Made by a program: the position numbers and the translations under genes. Shown in pieces: positions 15,185 through 25,337 of a DNA stretch of 64,000 nt (the first letter of the stretch is position 1; each line of letters starts with the position of its first letter). The DNA is taken from assembly GCA_021780535.1 (NCBI GenBank), contig JAJXYN010000009.1, positions 62,001 to 126,000 on the forward strand. Reading direction: 5' to 3'. This stretch comes from a bacterium (GTDB lineage Bacteria; Patescibacteria; ABY1; JAGPKW01). The notes under the pieces are model-generated. The model was not told the origin of the DNA. It did no database searches and worked only from the letters and a program-made list of their open reading frames with translations.

Positions 15185-17596
15185 TTATTTCTTCTTTTTT
15201 GAAGATATTGCAATTCTTGTTTTTAATACCGTATCTGGATTTAAAGATATTGAATCTATTTTTAGTTTTGTTAAAAATTCAGCAAAATCTGGGAAGTCTG
15301 ATGGAGCTTGTCCACATATCCCTATTTTTCTATTATTTCTTTTTGCACCTTCTACTGCTTGTTTTATTAAAATCTTAACTGCATCATTTCTTTCATTATA
15401 TATATGAGCAACTAAATTTGAATCTCTATCAACGCCTAATGTTAATTGTGTTAAATCATTTGAACCTATAGAAAATCCATCGTATATTTTTGAGAATTGA
15501 TCTATCAAGATAACGTTAGAAGGTATTTCAACCATCATGTAAACTTGCAAACCAGCTTTGCCTCTTTCAAGACCATATTCTTTCATAACTTTTTGTACCT
15601 GTTCTCCTTCTTCTACTGTTCTGCAAAATGGTACCATCATAATAATATTATCTATACCCATTTCTTCTCTAACTTTTTTAATAGCAATACATTCTAAACC
15701 AAAAGCATCTTTATATAATGGATCATAATATCTTGATGCACCTCTCCAACCTATCATAGAATTATGTTCTACTGGTTCAAATTCTTCTCCACCTATAAGA
15801 TTTGCATATTCATTTGATTTAAAATCTGAGAATCTTACTATAACTGGCTTTGGATAAAATGCTGCTCCCAATCTTCCTACCCCTTCTGCTAATTTTTCTA
15901 CAAAATAATCTTTTTTATTTTTATATCCTTTTGTAAGTTCTTCTATTTGTTTTTTAGCTTTTTCATTTTTTAATGACGAAAAATTCATTAATGCTTTTGG
16001 ATGAATTTTTATATATTCATTAATAATAAATTCTTCTCTAGCCAACCCTACCCCGTCGTTTGGGATAAACGACATAGCAAATGCTGAATCTGGGTTGCCA
16101 ACATTCATCATTATTTTTGTTTTTGGCTTTGGTAATTTTTGAAGATTTGTTTTTTTGATTTTAAAATCAATTTTACCATCATAGACAAATCCGTCTTCAC
16201 CATCTGCACAAGATACTGTAATATCTTGCCCATTTTTTATTTTTTCTGTTCCATCGCCAGTCCCAACAACACATGGAATACCTAATTCTCTACTTATAAT
16301 AGCTGCATGGCATGTTCTTCCTCCTGAATTTGTAACTATTGCTGAAGCTATTTTCATAATAGGTTCCCAATCTGGATCTGTCATTTCTGTAATTAATATA
16401 TCCCCAGCTTTAAAATCATAAATATGTTCTGTTGATTTAATTATACTAGCCTTCCCAACACCTATTCTAGCCCCAACAGAAGAACCTTTCACTATTATTT
16501 TTTTATTAGATTTTTCATCTAAAATATATTCTTCTAGGATATTTACATTTTTTCTAGATTGTACAGTTTCTGGACGAGCTTGCACTATAAATAGTTTCCC
16601 AGTATTACCATCTTTTGCCCACTCCATATCCATTGGTTTTTTATAATGATCCTCAATTATGCAAGCCCACTTAGCAAGTTGCAATGCCTCATTATCTGTT
16701 ATTGCAAATTTCTCTTGATCATCTTTTGACACTGAAATATTTTTTGTATATTCTCTTTCTCCATCTTGCGAATATACCATTTTAATATTTTTATTTCCTA
16801 TTTTTTTCCCTATTATTGAAGGCTTATTTTCTTTAACTCCTTTTTTCCAAACAAAAAATTCATCTGGGGAAACTCTTCCTAATACTACATTTTCACCTAA
16901 CCCATAAATTGAATTAATAACAACAGACTCCCTAAAACCAGATTCTGTATCAATAGAAAACATAATTCCTGATGCTGATAAATCTGATCTTACCATTTTT
17001 TGGACTACTATTGAAAGACCTATTTTAAAATCATCAAATCCTTTATCGTGTCTGTATGATATTGCTCTATTTGTAAAAATAGATGCAAAACATTTTTTAC
17101 ATGCTTCTATAAGTTCATCTTCACCTTTAATGTTTAAGAATGTTTCTTGTTGACCAGCAAATGATGCATCTGGTAAATCTTCAGCTGTTGCTGATGATCT
17201 TACAGCGACATCAAGATCATTTGTTTTATAAAATTTACAAAGTTCTTTATATGATTTTATTATTTCGTCTTTTAATTCTTGTGGAAATTCTAAACCTACT
17301 ATTAATTTTCTAGATTCTCTTCCAACTTTTGCAAGAGTTTTTAAATCATAAGTTCCTGATTTTTTATCTTTTTTTAATTGAGATAAAATTTCTTTTAGTT
17401 TTTGTTTTGCTCCAGTTTTTTCTAATAGATAAAAATAAGAATATGCTGAAATAGCAAAACCATTAGGGATACTAACTCCTTTTGATGTTAGTTTTTGGTA
17501 CATTTCTCCAAGTGATGCATTTTTACCACCAACAAGAGGAACGTCTTTTATCCCAATTTCCGTAAACCAAAGTATAAATTTTTTGTTTTTGTCCAT
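15185..17596 (-). CDS. ppsA: Phosphoenolpyruvate synthase (pyruvate, water dikinase)
   Basis: PpsA makes PEP from pyruvate and ATP, releasing AMP and phosphate, for gluconeogenesis. The N-terminal ATP-grasp domain shows VGGKNASLGEM and AVRSSATAEDLPDASFAGQQ; the swivelling phosphohistidine domain shows GGRTCHAAIISRELGIP with the catalytic His; the C-terminal TIM barrel ends with GSNDLTQLTLGVDRD and the catalytic-Cys motif GICGQAPSD. At 803 residues it fits PpsA rather than the larger PPDK. No PTS or pyruvate kinase gene is adjacent. Very confident. Confidence 0.97.
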   Translation of the reverse strand: MDKNKKFILWFTEIGIKDVPLVGGKNASLGEMYQKLTSKGVSIPNGFAISAYSYFYLLEKTGAKQKLKEILSQLKKDKKSGTYDLKTLAKVGRESRKLIVGLEFPQELKDEIIKSYKELCKFYKTNDLDVAVRSSATAEDLPDASFAGQQETFLNIKGEDELIEACKKCFASIFTNRAISYRHDKGFDDFKIGLSIVVQKMVRSDLSASGIMFSIDTESGFRESVVINSIYGLGENVVLGRVSPDEFFVWKKGVKENKPSIIGKKIGNKNIKMVYSQDGEREYTKNISVSKDDQEKFAITDNEALQLAKWACIIEDHYKKPMDMEWAKDGNTGKLFIVQARPETVQSRKNVNILEEYILDEKSNKKIIVKGSSVGARIGVGKASIIKSTEHIYDFKAGDILITEMTDPDWEPIMKIASAIVTNSGGRTCHAAIISRELGIPCVVGTGDGTEKIKNGQDITVSCADGEDGFVYDGKIDFKIKKTNLQKLPKPKTKIMMNVGNPDSAFAMSFIPNDGVGLAREEFIINEYIKIHPKALMNFSSLKNEKAKKQIEELTKGYKNKKDYFVEKLAEGVGRLGAAFYPKPVIVRFSDFKSNEYANLIGGEEFEPVEHNSMIGWRGASRYYDPLYKDAFGLECIAIKKVREEMGIDNIIMMVPFCRTVEEGEQVQKVMKEYGLERGKAGLQVYMMVEIPSNVILIDQFSKIYDGFSIGSNDLTQLTLGVDRDSNLVAHIYNERNDAVKILIKQAVEGAKRNNRKIGICGQAPSDFPDFAEFLTKLKIDSISLNPDTVLKTRIAISSKKKK

Positions 17597-17677
17597 ATTT
17601 AATTGTTAACCTTTTTTTATATGTAAATTATAGCAGAAAAAATATAAATATAAAATATAGAAACGCATAAAAAATAA

Positions 17678-17713
17678 TAAAAAAATATGCGATATTAGTC
17701 GCATATTTTTTTA
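17678..17713 (-). terminator. Terminator downstream of trxB
   Basis: AAATATGCGA/TCGCATATTT stem with A- and T-rich flanks; lies between trxB and ppsA, which are in the same direction. Confidence 0.85.
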
Positions 17714-18640
17714 TTATTTTAAATATTTTTTTGCTGTTGTTGCAGCTACTGCTCCCATTGCTTCAGCAACTATTATCTGTTTCAAATCCGAAAAACCTGT
17801 TGTAATATCTCCCGCTGCATATATACCATCAATACTTGTTTTACAGTGTTGATCAATTTTTATAAATCCCTGCGCATCCATATCTATGCCTAAACCTTTC
17901 AATAAAACAGAATATGGTACTGCACCAATTTCGATAAATATACCATCTGTTTTTAATTCTTTTTCTAACACTGCACCGTCTTCTGAAATCGTTTTCACCA
18001 CCATAGACTCAACCTTGTTTATTCCTTTTATTTCGGTTACGTTACTATTTTTTATTATTTCTACTTTTGGATTATTATTAATAATCTGCATATCAGCTTC
18101 GTCATTTGCAGATAGACTATCTTTTCTTATTATTAAATATATTTTTTCTGCTATGTTTAATAAATGATTAACACCTTTTAATGCAGAATTACCACTTCCT
18201 ATTACTGTTGTAATTTTATTTTTATAAAACATTGCATCACAAATAGTACAATAACTAACCCCCTTACCTGTGAAATCTTTCTCACCTTTTATGTCTGCTT
18301 TCTTTTTATCCGTACCCAAAGCTAAAACTATAGATTTACCTTCATGAATTTGTCCATCTTCAGTAGAAACATATATTATATCATTAATTTTTTGTATAGC
18401 ATTTACTGTTCCAGTTTTTATTTCACAATTTTTAAACTTTTTTGCATGATCAAATAACTTTTGAGATAAATCTGGCCCAGTTACTTCTGGAATACCAGGG
18501 TAATTATCTATTAAATGAGTTAATGAAATCATTCCTCCGATTTGTGATCCAATTATTAATACACTCATATTATATCTTGAAGCATATATCGCAGCGGATA
18601 TACCAGCTGGTCCAAGACCAACCACAATTAAGTCATACAT
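17714..18640 (-). CDS. trxB: Thioredoxin reductase
   Basis: This FAD enzyme passes electrons from NADPH to thioredoxin. It has the FAD loop GLGPAG (residues 8-13), the redox-active C131-T-I-C134 pair, an NADPH-binding IGSGNSA loop near 157, and the C-terminal GIYAAGDITTG motif with the usual FAD contact. The length of 308 residues is standard. It probably supports the peroxide and superoxide defence shown by desulfoferrodoxin and rubrerythrin. The NADPH helix motif is not classical, so ferredoxin- or NADH-dependence cannot be excluded. Confidence 0.94.
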   Translation of the reverse strand: MYDLIVVGLGPAGISAAIYASRYNMSVLIIGSQIGGMISLTHLIDNYPGIPEVTGPDLSQKLFDHAKKFKNCEIKTGTVNAIQKINDIIYVSTEDGQIHEGKSIVLALGTDKKKADIKGEKDFTGKGVSYCTICDAMFYKNKITTVIGSGNSALKGVNHLLNIAEKIYLIIRKDSLSANDEADMQIINNNPKVEIIKNSNVTEIKGINKVESMVVKTISEDGAVLEKELKTDGIFIEIGAVPYSVLLKGLGIDMDAQGFIKIDQHCKTSIDGIYAAGDITTGFSDLKQIIVAEAMGAVAATTAKKYLK

Positions 18641-18722
18641 GAATTATTTATTTAATTTATTAGTTTGATCAATAATTATTTTATTAATGCTTTATTATAT
18701 TATTACGTAATAAACTGTCAAT

Positions 18723-19145
18723 TTAATTATCAGGTTGTTGTGTATTTTTGCTACCTTCATTTTTTAACATTTCTTCAATTGGAGGGTTATCTTCTTTTTC
18801 TGTATATTGATCTACATTAATAGACCCCATTATTATTGATTTTTTAATTTTTAATATAAATTCTGAACAAAAATCTATTATTGCACTATTTATTTTATCA
18901 TTAAAATCATTTACATGAGATGTAAAAAAATTTTTTATATCTTCATTGCTAGGCTTAGATTCTAAAAATTTAAAATATTCTTCTTTAGAATTTTCATCCA
19001 ACATGTCTATTGATGCTTCTCCTATTTTTTCTGTTAGAGCCGATTCTAATTCTTGCTTAAATTCTTTTTCTTCTTGGTATTCAAGCAAAATATCTGCTTG
19101 TTTATATACTTCATCAACATATTCTTTTAAAATATTTTCTGACAT
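18723..19145 (-). CDS. Acidic helical protein, DUF5663-like
   Basis: 140 residues, strongly acidic and predicted all-helical. The pattern LLEYQEEKEF...LESALTEKIGEASIDML..EEYFKFLES, then an FF..HV.DF segment, resembles the 108-residue protein at the other end of this cluster and the DUF5663-type proteins I recall from Patescibacteria. It follows the giant coiled-coil gene but a terminator hairpin at 19197-19226 separates them. Function unknown. Confidence 0.65.
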   Translation of the reverse strand: MSENILKEYVDEVYKQADILLEYQEEKEFKQELESALTEKIGEASIDMLDENSKEEYFKFLESKPSNEDIKNFFTSHVNDFNDKINSAIIDFCSEFILKIKKSIIMGSINVDQYTEKEDNPPIEEMLKNEGSKNTQQPDN

Positions 19146-19196
19146 AATAATTATTTATAATCATTTAATTTAATATAATAATATCATTTTAAAAAA

Positions 19197-19232
19197 TAAA
19201 ATAGAAGTATTTAAATACTTCTATTTTTATAT
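19197..19232 (-). terminator. Terminator upstream side of the giant-protein gene end
   Basis: Near-perfect palindrome AAAATAGAAGTATTT/AAATACTTCTATTTT with T-rich minus-strand continuation... note that in minus sense it follows the 140-residue gene start, and it lies beyond the stop of the giant gene at 19241. Confidence 0.6.
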
Positions 19233-19240
19233 TAATTGTT

Positions 19241-22200
19241 TTAACTATTTTTTAATTTTATTAATATATTTTTCTGCATATCAATATAGAAAGGATCAAC
19301 TTTTTCAGACTCCATTCTTACTATTTCAGATTCTAGAAATGCAATTTTTGCATGTTTTTCTACTGATGTTATCATATCAAAAACTTCTGGTGTTAATTTT
19401 GTTCTTAACTCTATTTCCTCTTTTTGTAATAATATTAATTCATCATATACTGCTTGGTCTTTTATTACAGGAGTACCATCAGGATTTGTTTTAAACATGT
19501 TAAAAGCGTTTTTTGTTAATTCTTTTATTTGTGAATCTAGTGAGTTTATTTTTTCGTATAAATTGTAATTTTGGTCTGATATTTTTACTTTTTGCAATTC
19601 TTGTAAGAATAATAATTGTTCTCTTGGAGCCATTGATAGGTTCTTTTGATTATTCAAAGTAGATATTGTTCCTTCTAAATTTTTTATTTTATCATTAATA
19701 GATGAAGGTGAAGTATTAATACTTTCTTGGGATGTTACAGTTTGCTCTACTCCATGGCCAATAGAGTTCTTTGATTGTATGGGATTTTGTTTTATAAAGT
19801 CTGCTGGCCTATTTATTGTTTGCTGTGTTTGTATTGGAGCATTTGGTTGGTTTTGTATTTTAGTTGAATCTACTTGAAGCTTGTCATATATTTCACGGTA
19901 TTGATCTTGAGATAATTTAACACCATTATTTTTTATATCAGCTGTTGGATATTTATTAAAATAAACTTCGTCAAACGATTTACCACTTTTTTTAGCTGCT
20001 ATTAAATTTTCTTTGCCACCAAACAATGAATAAAAGCCACTATTTTGTTTATCAATTACTGCATTTTCATTAATAATTTCCGCTGAAGAAGCACCTTGTT
20101 TATCTGTTATTATTTGAACATATTGCCCTGTTTTATCATCTTTTAATATTATAGCTCCATCTATTGGCGTCATAACATTGCCATTTGATTTATTAATAAC
20201 AGTAAAACCTTTTGTTGTTAAATAATCTTTTATTTGGCCTTTTCCTGACTCATATATGTTAAGCACTCCTAATGCTTTATCTGTTACTTTATAATTTTCT
20301 GGTTTTAAATATTCAATTATAGCATTACCTTTACCATCAAATTTAACAGTGCCCAATTCTCCAGAATTTATAGATCTAACAACTGCTACATCCATACCAT
20401 TTTGATCATTCATGCCAACGATTTCATATCCTTTTTCTCCTAACTGTTTACTAAAATTGTCTTTATCTATATGACCAAATAAATCTTGGATTTGAGTTGC
20501 TTGTGTTGTGCCATTATTGTCAATAACAGTATTTAATGTCCCGTCATTTACTTCTGCTTTATGAAATGTAAGTTTACTGTATGCATCTATTATTCCAACC
20601 GATCTATTGCTTGTCGCCTTATCAACAAGAATAACAGAATTTGCACCATTACTTTCTAATTGCACATCACCAGGTAGAAAAGATTTATCAGATTGTATAT
20701 TTCTTAATACTCCGGCTGTTGCTGTTGTACGCACAGATTCATCACTTGGGAGTGATTCTGAAAGAGAATTTATTTCTTTTGATAAACGAGATTTTTCTTG
20801 TAACATATCTTGATATTCTGGACGTCTTGAGTTTCCACCTGTATTATGCGCTTCTAAATCTTTTTTTAATTGTTCTAGTTGAGAGTTTAAATCTGCTATC
20901 CTTTTTTCTGTATTTATTTTTGTACTCACAACCGCCTTTACATCTGTAATTGTTTCTATTTTATTATTTATTGATACTGCATCTGCTTCTGATATTCCAG
21001 TTTCTGGCGATACGCCTATTGCTTCCGTTGATGCAAGAGGTGCTGTTGTAGCTTTAATTTGGTTTACATCAGGGTGGGCATATGACATTGATGCTTGTTT
21101 ATCAGCGCTTCCATCAAACCATTCTGGATGTTGTAATGTATTTCTTATATCTCTATCAACTTCATTTATATTTGATTTCATATAATCATCTATTTTTGTA
21201 AAATCTATAAATTTTTTACCAGATGATGGGTCTATATATGTATACTCTTTTAAATTATCCGTTAACAAACCTTTTACTGTTGATCCTCCAATTAAAATAT
21301 GAGACAGCCTATCACTTCTTTCTCCCAAAGGTGATACTTTTGCATAGTGACTTGCAATTGCTGAATAAAATTCATCTATTTGGTTTTTAGATGTATCTAT
21401 TTCCATAAAATACTCTGGGGCTGTTTGTGGTGTAATTTCTTTCATTGCTGTGGCACCAATTATTTCTGTATTAATAACATGAGGCTCATGGGCTGATATA
21501 TTTTCCGTTCCAACATGAGGCTCATGAGGTGTGGTAAATATATTCGGTTTTTTAACTGATGCTATTTCTATTGCTGATTGGTGATGATTAATAGCACCTA
21601 ATAAAGTTCTAGAAGCAAAACCAGCACCAATAGCAGCTACCGCCATAATGCCACCCGCCATATACGATTCGCTGTTTATTTTTCTTGTTATATTTATTCT
21701 ATTTTGTATAGACAACTTTAATTCATCTATATTTCCTTTTTGCTTTAATTCTTCTGTATCGAAAGCTAGTCTATTCCCGTTATTAGAAATGTTTTCTCCT
21801 TTAATGTTTTTACCAAGACCCTTGCTTTCTCTGATATTTTTCCAAGCTGTTTTACCGCCAACAAAAGCACCAAAACCTGTTGTAGCAGTTGCAGTGGCAA
21901 TGGCTACAACAGGCAAAGCTAATACGGTCGCTAATATAGCGAACGAACCTACTGTTATAGTCTTAGCTATTGTTCCATAATTTTTCCAAAATCTTTCTAA
22001 TTTCTCTTTATTAAATCTTTTCTTCTCTAGTATAGATAATATTAATCCTATATTTTCTTCATTTATTTCTTCCAATAACTCACCATCATTTAATTTTTTT
22101 ATAATTTTCTCTTGTTCTTTAGCTTTCTTTATATTTTCTTCATCTTTTTCAAATTCTTCTATTATTTTTTCGGCAACTTCTTTTTGTTTTATCAACTCTT

Positions 22201-23485
22201 TATATTCTTCCAGTTTTTTAGAAATAGAATCATATTGACTTTTTAATTTATCAATTTTTTTATCACCACCACTATAATTATTTAGAGCTTGTTCTAGTGA
22301 TTCCTGATCTAAGTCTTTTTTAGCTGGGAACATTTTTCTTAAAAGATCATATTTTACTTCTTCAACATGAGACCCTATAACACCTTTTTTCATTAATAAA
22401 TTTGATCCTATTTTTTTTGTAATATTAAAAATAGCACCTCTACTAATTGTGGTAAAAATATTATCGGTGGTACCCATTAAAGATTTTCCAATTTCAAAAA
22501 TATTTTGATCTAAATATTTAACTTGATTTTTAGCTGTTAAGTATTCTTTTACACCATCATTTATTTCACCTAATTTAGATTCTTTTTTATCCAATGACTC
22601 GTCAGATGTATTTTTTTCAGCAGTACTATCATCTCCATTTTCAACTCCTAATCTTGTTGGGGCAATTTTTTCGTTTAAATTTTCTGTTTCGGCCTCTGCT
22701 GGTTCTTTTTCAGATTCAACCCTTGATGTATCTATATTGCATTTTTTTAATAATATTTTATTTGCAACGTTTCTAAGTTGAGATTCGTTAAAACCTTTTT
22801 TATTATGTTCATTATATTTTATTAATTTTTCCATCAACATTTCTATTCTTTTCTCTACTGTTGCACCAATAAAAACATCGTCAGAAAAAATTAACTTTTT
22901 TATTGACTTAAAATCATTACTCCTCATCAATCCATCAGTTAATTTGGCTACTGATATTTTACCAGAATTTTCTTCTTGTTGTGATTCTAAATTCTCTAAA
23001 ACAGGGGCATCAACCTCTGCCACACTTCCGATCACGTTCTCTAACTCTTTCTCTAATTGTTGAAATTTTGAGAATTTCTCATTATATTCCTTACTTTGAA
23101 TATCTTTAATTTGAAGTAATTCTTCTCGCATTTGTTCTATTTCTGATTTTATTTCAGAAGCTGTTCTTAAAACTTTTGAATTAAGAATATTTTTTATTTC
23201 TTTAGGACTTTCAATTGTTTCTGGTGCTACTAACTCTGTTGTTTTTTTCTGCCCCATTTCTTCCATTAATTCTTGCCTTTGGCTTTCTGCATCTTCTTTA
23301 CTTATAGACCCATACCTTTCAGCCGTTGATATAAAAGCTAGCTTTTTTTTTAATAATCTCTCTTCCTCTGATTCTGAACTTGTTGGCATGGCTTTTTCCT
23401 TACCAAATTTATAAAAATAAAGACTCCCTCCAAAAACACTTTTTGAGATAATTTTATCTAAATTTTTAATTAGTAATATTTTCAT
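19241..23485 (-). CDS. Giant coiled-coil membrane protein of unknown function
   Basis: 1,414 residues, no family recognised. N-terminal third: charged coiled-coil with KSEIEQMREELLQIK and acidic stretches. Residues about 380-490: a second coiled coil (KLEEYKELIKQKEVAEKIIEE). Residues about 505-545 and 608-632: two Ala/Gly-rich hydrophobic segments that can span a membrane. About 650-672: a repeated HEPHV motif. About 850-930: more coiled coil; 950-1,150: Gly/Asn-rich, possibly beta; C-terminus again coiled. The start at 23485 lies 4 bases after the preceding stop, suggesting translational coupling; an internal ATG at 23389 preceded by AAGGAAAA is an alternative (1,382 residues). It may be a structural cell-envelope protein; that is inference. 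Confidence 0.8.
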   Translation of the reverse strand: MKILLIKNLDKIISKSVFGGSLYFYKFGKEKAMPTSSESEEERLLKKKLAFISTAERYGSISKEDAESQRQELMEEMGQKKTTELVAPETIESPKEIKNILNSKVLRTASEIKSEIEQMREELLQIKDIQSKEYNEKFSKFQQLEKELENVIGSVAEVDAPVLENLESQQEENSGKISVAKLTDGLMRSNDFKSIKKLIFSDDVFIGATVEKRIEMLMEKLIKYNEHNKKGFNESQLRNVANKILLKKCNIDTSRVESEKEPAEAETENLNEKIAPTRLGVENGDDSTAEKNTSDESLDKKESKLGEINDGVKEYLTAKNQVKYLDQNIFEIGKSLMGTTDNIFTTISRGAIFNITKKIGSNLLMKKGVIGSHVEEVKYDLLRKMFPAKKDLDQESLEQALNNYSGGDKKIDKLKSQYDSISKKLEEYKELIKQKEVAEKIIEEFEKDEENIKKAKEQEKIIKKLNDGELLEEINEENIGLILSILEKKRFNKEKLERFWKNYGTIAKTITVGSFAILATVLALPVVAIATATATTGFGAFVGGKTAWKNIRESKGLGKNIKGENISNNGNRLAFDTEELKQKGNIDELKLSIQNRINITRKINSESYMAGGIMAVAAIGAGFASRTLLGAINHHQSAIEIASVKKPNIFTTPHEPHVGTENISAHEPHVINTEIIGATAMKEITPQTAPEYFMEIDTSKNQIDEFYSAIASHYAKVSPLGERSDRLSHILIGGSTVKGLLTDNLKEYTYIDPSSGKKFIDFTKIDDYMKSNINEVDRDIRNTLQHPEWFDGSADKQASMSYAHPDVNQIKATTAPLASTEAIGVSPETGISEADAVSINNKIETITDVKAVVSTKINTEKRIADLNSQLEQLKKDLEAHNTGGNSRRPEYQDMLQEKSRLSKEINSLSESLPSDESVRTTATAGVLRNIQSDKSFLPGDVQLESNGANSVILVDKATSNRSVGIIDAYSKLTFHKAEVNDGTLNTVIDNNGTTQATQIQDLFGHIDKDNFSKQLGEKGYEIVGMNDQNGMDVAVVRSINSGELGTVKFDGKGNAIIEYLKPENYKVTDKALGVLNIYESGKGQIKDYLTTKGFTVINKSNGNVMTPIDGAIILKDDKTGQYVQIITDKQGASSAEIINENAVIDKQNSGFYSLFGGKENLIAAKKSGKSFDEVYFNKYPTADIKNNGVKLSQDQYREIYDKLQVDSTKIQNQPNAPIQTQQTINRPADFIKQNPIQSKNSIGHGVEQTVTSQESINTSPSSINDKIKNLEGTISTLNNQKNLSMAPREQLLFLQELQKVKISDQNYNLYEKINSLDSQIKELTKNAFNMFKTNPDGTPVIKDQAVYDELILLQKEEIELRTKLTPEVFDMITSVEKHAKIAFLESEIVRMESEKVDPFYIDMQKNILIKLKNS

Positions 23486-23489
23486 ATTA

Positions 23490-23681
23490 TTATTTTATTT
23501 TATTGAGTATTTTTTTATATTCTATCTCCTCTTTTTTAGAAATAATAAAATCATGAATTTCTTTTAATTCTTTTTCTATTAAACTCAACTTATTCATATC
23601 ATCTTTATATTTTTCATAAAGAGATTTGATTTGTTGTTTTACATTTTCTATATCTTGTTCTCCTTTATTTTTTACTTGCAT
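23490..23681 (-). CDS. Small coiled-coil protein
   Basis: 63 residues, charged and almost wholly heptad-like (NVKQQIKSLYEKYKDDMNKL). No family recognised. Its start overlaps the end of the 108-residue gene by 17 bases, and its stop is 4 bases before the giant protein start, so the three are probably translated from one mRNA. Confidence 0.62.
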   Translation of the reverse strand: MQVKNKGEQDIENVKQQIKSLYEKYKDDMNKLSLIEKELKEIHDFIISKKEEIEYKKILNKIK

Positions 23682-23991
23682 TATATTCTTCTATTAATTC
23701 TTCTCTTATTTTTAAAGCTTCTTCTTTTGACATGTCTTCATAGTTTGGTACCATATCCATTATAAATTTCAATATTGATAGTTGGTTTTCCTTATTTTCT
23801 TCTGAGAATTTTGATAATGCAGATTTTTGATCTTCTGTTAGTATTTCATTTAATCTAAGCATTATTCTTTCTTGAAGTAATTCTTGGAGAGATTGTATTA
23901 TAACAGATTTATCAGCTTCTGAAGCATCCCCCATACCCAATTCAACAAATATATCCATTTGTTGATCTTGTCCATTTAAAGTTTCTGACAT
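23665..23991 (-). CDS. Acidic helical protein, DUF5663-like
   Basis: 108 residues, acidic, all-helical: a Gln-rich start, then IQSLQELLQERIMLRLNEIL, DQKSALSKFSEENKE and MVPNYEDMSKEEALKIREEL. The layout (helix, catalytically featureless, a V/MPNYE motif) matches proteins I associate with DUF5663 in Patescibacteria. First gene of a putative three- or four-gene operon leading to the giant coiled-coil protein. Function unknown. Confidence 0.68.
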   Translation of the reverse strand: MSETLNGQDQQMDIFVELGMGDASEADKSVIIQSLQELLQERIMLRLNEILTEDQKSALSKFSEENKENQLSILKFIMDMVPNYEDMSKEEALKIREELIEEYNASKK

Positions 23992-24164
23992 AATTTTGAT
24001 TTAAATTATTTAAATTTGTTAATATTATAACATTTTTTCTATATTTTTATTATATTTATGTGTGCATAACCAACATTATAAAAAATATTTACAAACAAAT
24101 AATTTTAAATATTGACCATATTATTTATTAGTGGTAATTTAGCGTTAATTAATAAGACAAGAAT

Positions 24165-25277
24165 ATGAATTTATCAAGTACTGAACAAATTTTTAAAATA
24201 ATAGAAGAAAAAAAATCTGCTCTTATTTTGTTGTCAAAAAATTATAATGGAGATGCTTTGTCAGCGTCTTTGGTATTATCTTTATATTTGAAAAAATATG
24301 GCAAAAAAACTTGTATTGCTATTGAAAATATTGAAAATATTGATAAAAAATATAAATTTTTGCCAGAAATAGACTTAATATCTAACAAGGTTTTTGACCC
24401 AAGTAAATTTACTATTAGAATCAATACGGATAGAGTTAAGGCAAAAGAACTTAGCTATGAGCCAAAAGAAAACGCTATAGAAGTGTATATTACATCAGTT
24501 ACCGAAAATGGATTTAAAAAAGAAGATGTTGAAATTATAGAAGAAAATGTTAGTTTTGATTTTGTTATCTCTATCGGAGCTAAATCAAAAAATGATATTG
24601 GTCTATATAGTAAAAATCTTAAATTTTTGGACAATAAAGATATTATTAATATTGATATAAATCAAAAAAATGAAAATTTTGGAACTATAAATTGTATAAT
24701 GCAAAATCAAAAAACATTATCTGAAACTATTTTTGATATTATTAGTTTTAATAAAAGTGAATTAATAGATGAAAATATAGCAAATTGTATTTTGACTGGA
24801 ATTATGGATAAAACAAATGGATTAAAAGCTTTTGACATATCATCAAATACTCTATCAAATGCTTCAAACTTAATAGATTTGGGTGCTGATAAGGATTTAA
24901 TTTCTAGAAATATATTTAAAAATAAAAATTTGGATGAAATAAAAACATCAGCGAATGTTATTGCTAATATTAAGAGTTTTGATAATAATATTGTTTATTC
25001 TGTAAATGAAAATTTGAATGATAATTTTAATATAAAATCATTATTTACTGATAATTTATCTTATATTAATGATGTGGAGATATTCGTAATGTTTAATAAA
25101 AAAAATGATATTATTTATTCTCAAATAATAACATCTTCAAAATATTCAGCTGATGAAATAACTTCTGATTTTAAATCTATTGGAGATAATGAGATTGCCC
25201 AGTTTGCTATTGCTAGTACAGATATAGAGAAAGTGGTTGAAATTGTTTTAAATAAAATTAAGAACAAAATAAAATAA
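24165..25277 (+). CDS. Degenerate DHH-family (NrnA/RecJ-like) protein
   Basis: 370 residues with the architecture of bifunctional oligoribonuclease/PAP phosphatases: an N-terminal Rossmann part with NYNGDALSASLVLSLYLKKYGK (residues 26 onward), IDINQKNENFGTINC, TGIMDKTNGLKAFD, and a C-terminal DHHA1-like half. The metal ligands are largely lost: the usual DGDA is NGDA, the DHH triad is replaced by DIN, and TGIMTDTG is TGIMDKTN. It is therefore probably not a phosphoesterase and may have a binding or structural role. TTGACC with 17-base spacing to TAATTT lies upstream. Confidence 0.72.
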   Translation: MNLSSTEQIFKIIEEKKSALILLSKNYNGDALSASLVLSLYLKKYGKKTCIAIENIENIDKKYKFLPEIDLISNKVFDPSKFTIRINTDRVKAKELSYEPKENAIEVYITSVTENGFKKEDVEIIEENVSFDFVISIGAKSKNDIGLYSKNLKFLDNKDIINIDINQKNENFGTINCIMQNQKTLSETIFDIISFNKSELIDENIANCILTGIMDKTNGLKAFDISSNTLSNASNLIDLGADKDLISRNIFKNKNLDEIKTSANVIANIKSFDNNIVYSVNENLNDNFNIKSLFTDNLSYINDVEIFVMFNKKNDIIYSQIITSSKYSADEITSDFKSIGDNEIAQFAIASTDIEKVVEIVLNKIKNKIK

Positions 25278-25300
25278 CCGGATTAATCGGTTGTTTTTTA
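25276..25300 (+). terminator. Terminator of the DHH-like gene
   Basis: AACCG/CGGTT hairpin overlapping the stop codon, then TTTTTT. Confidence 0.75.
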
Positions 25301-25337
25301 TTCGTTCGTTTATTAAGGCGCCGACTTCATCGGCATA

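Noticed and set aside
20607..20949. Plus-strand frames inside the giant coiled-coil gene
   Set aside because: They are reverse-strand shadows of a long intact frame and have unnatural Leu/Phe-rich composition.
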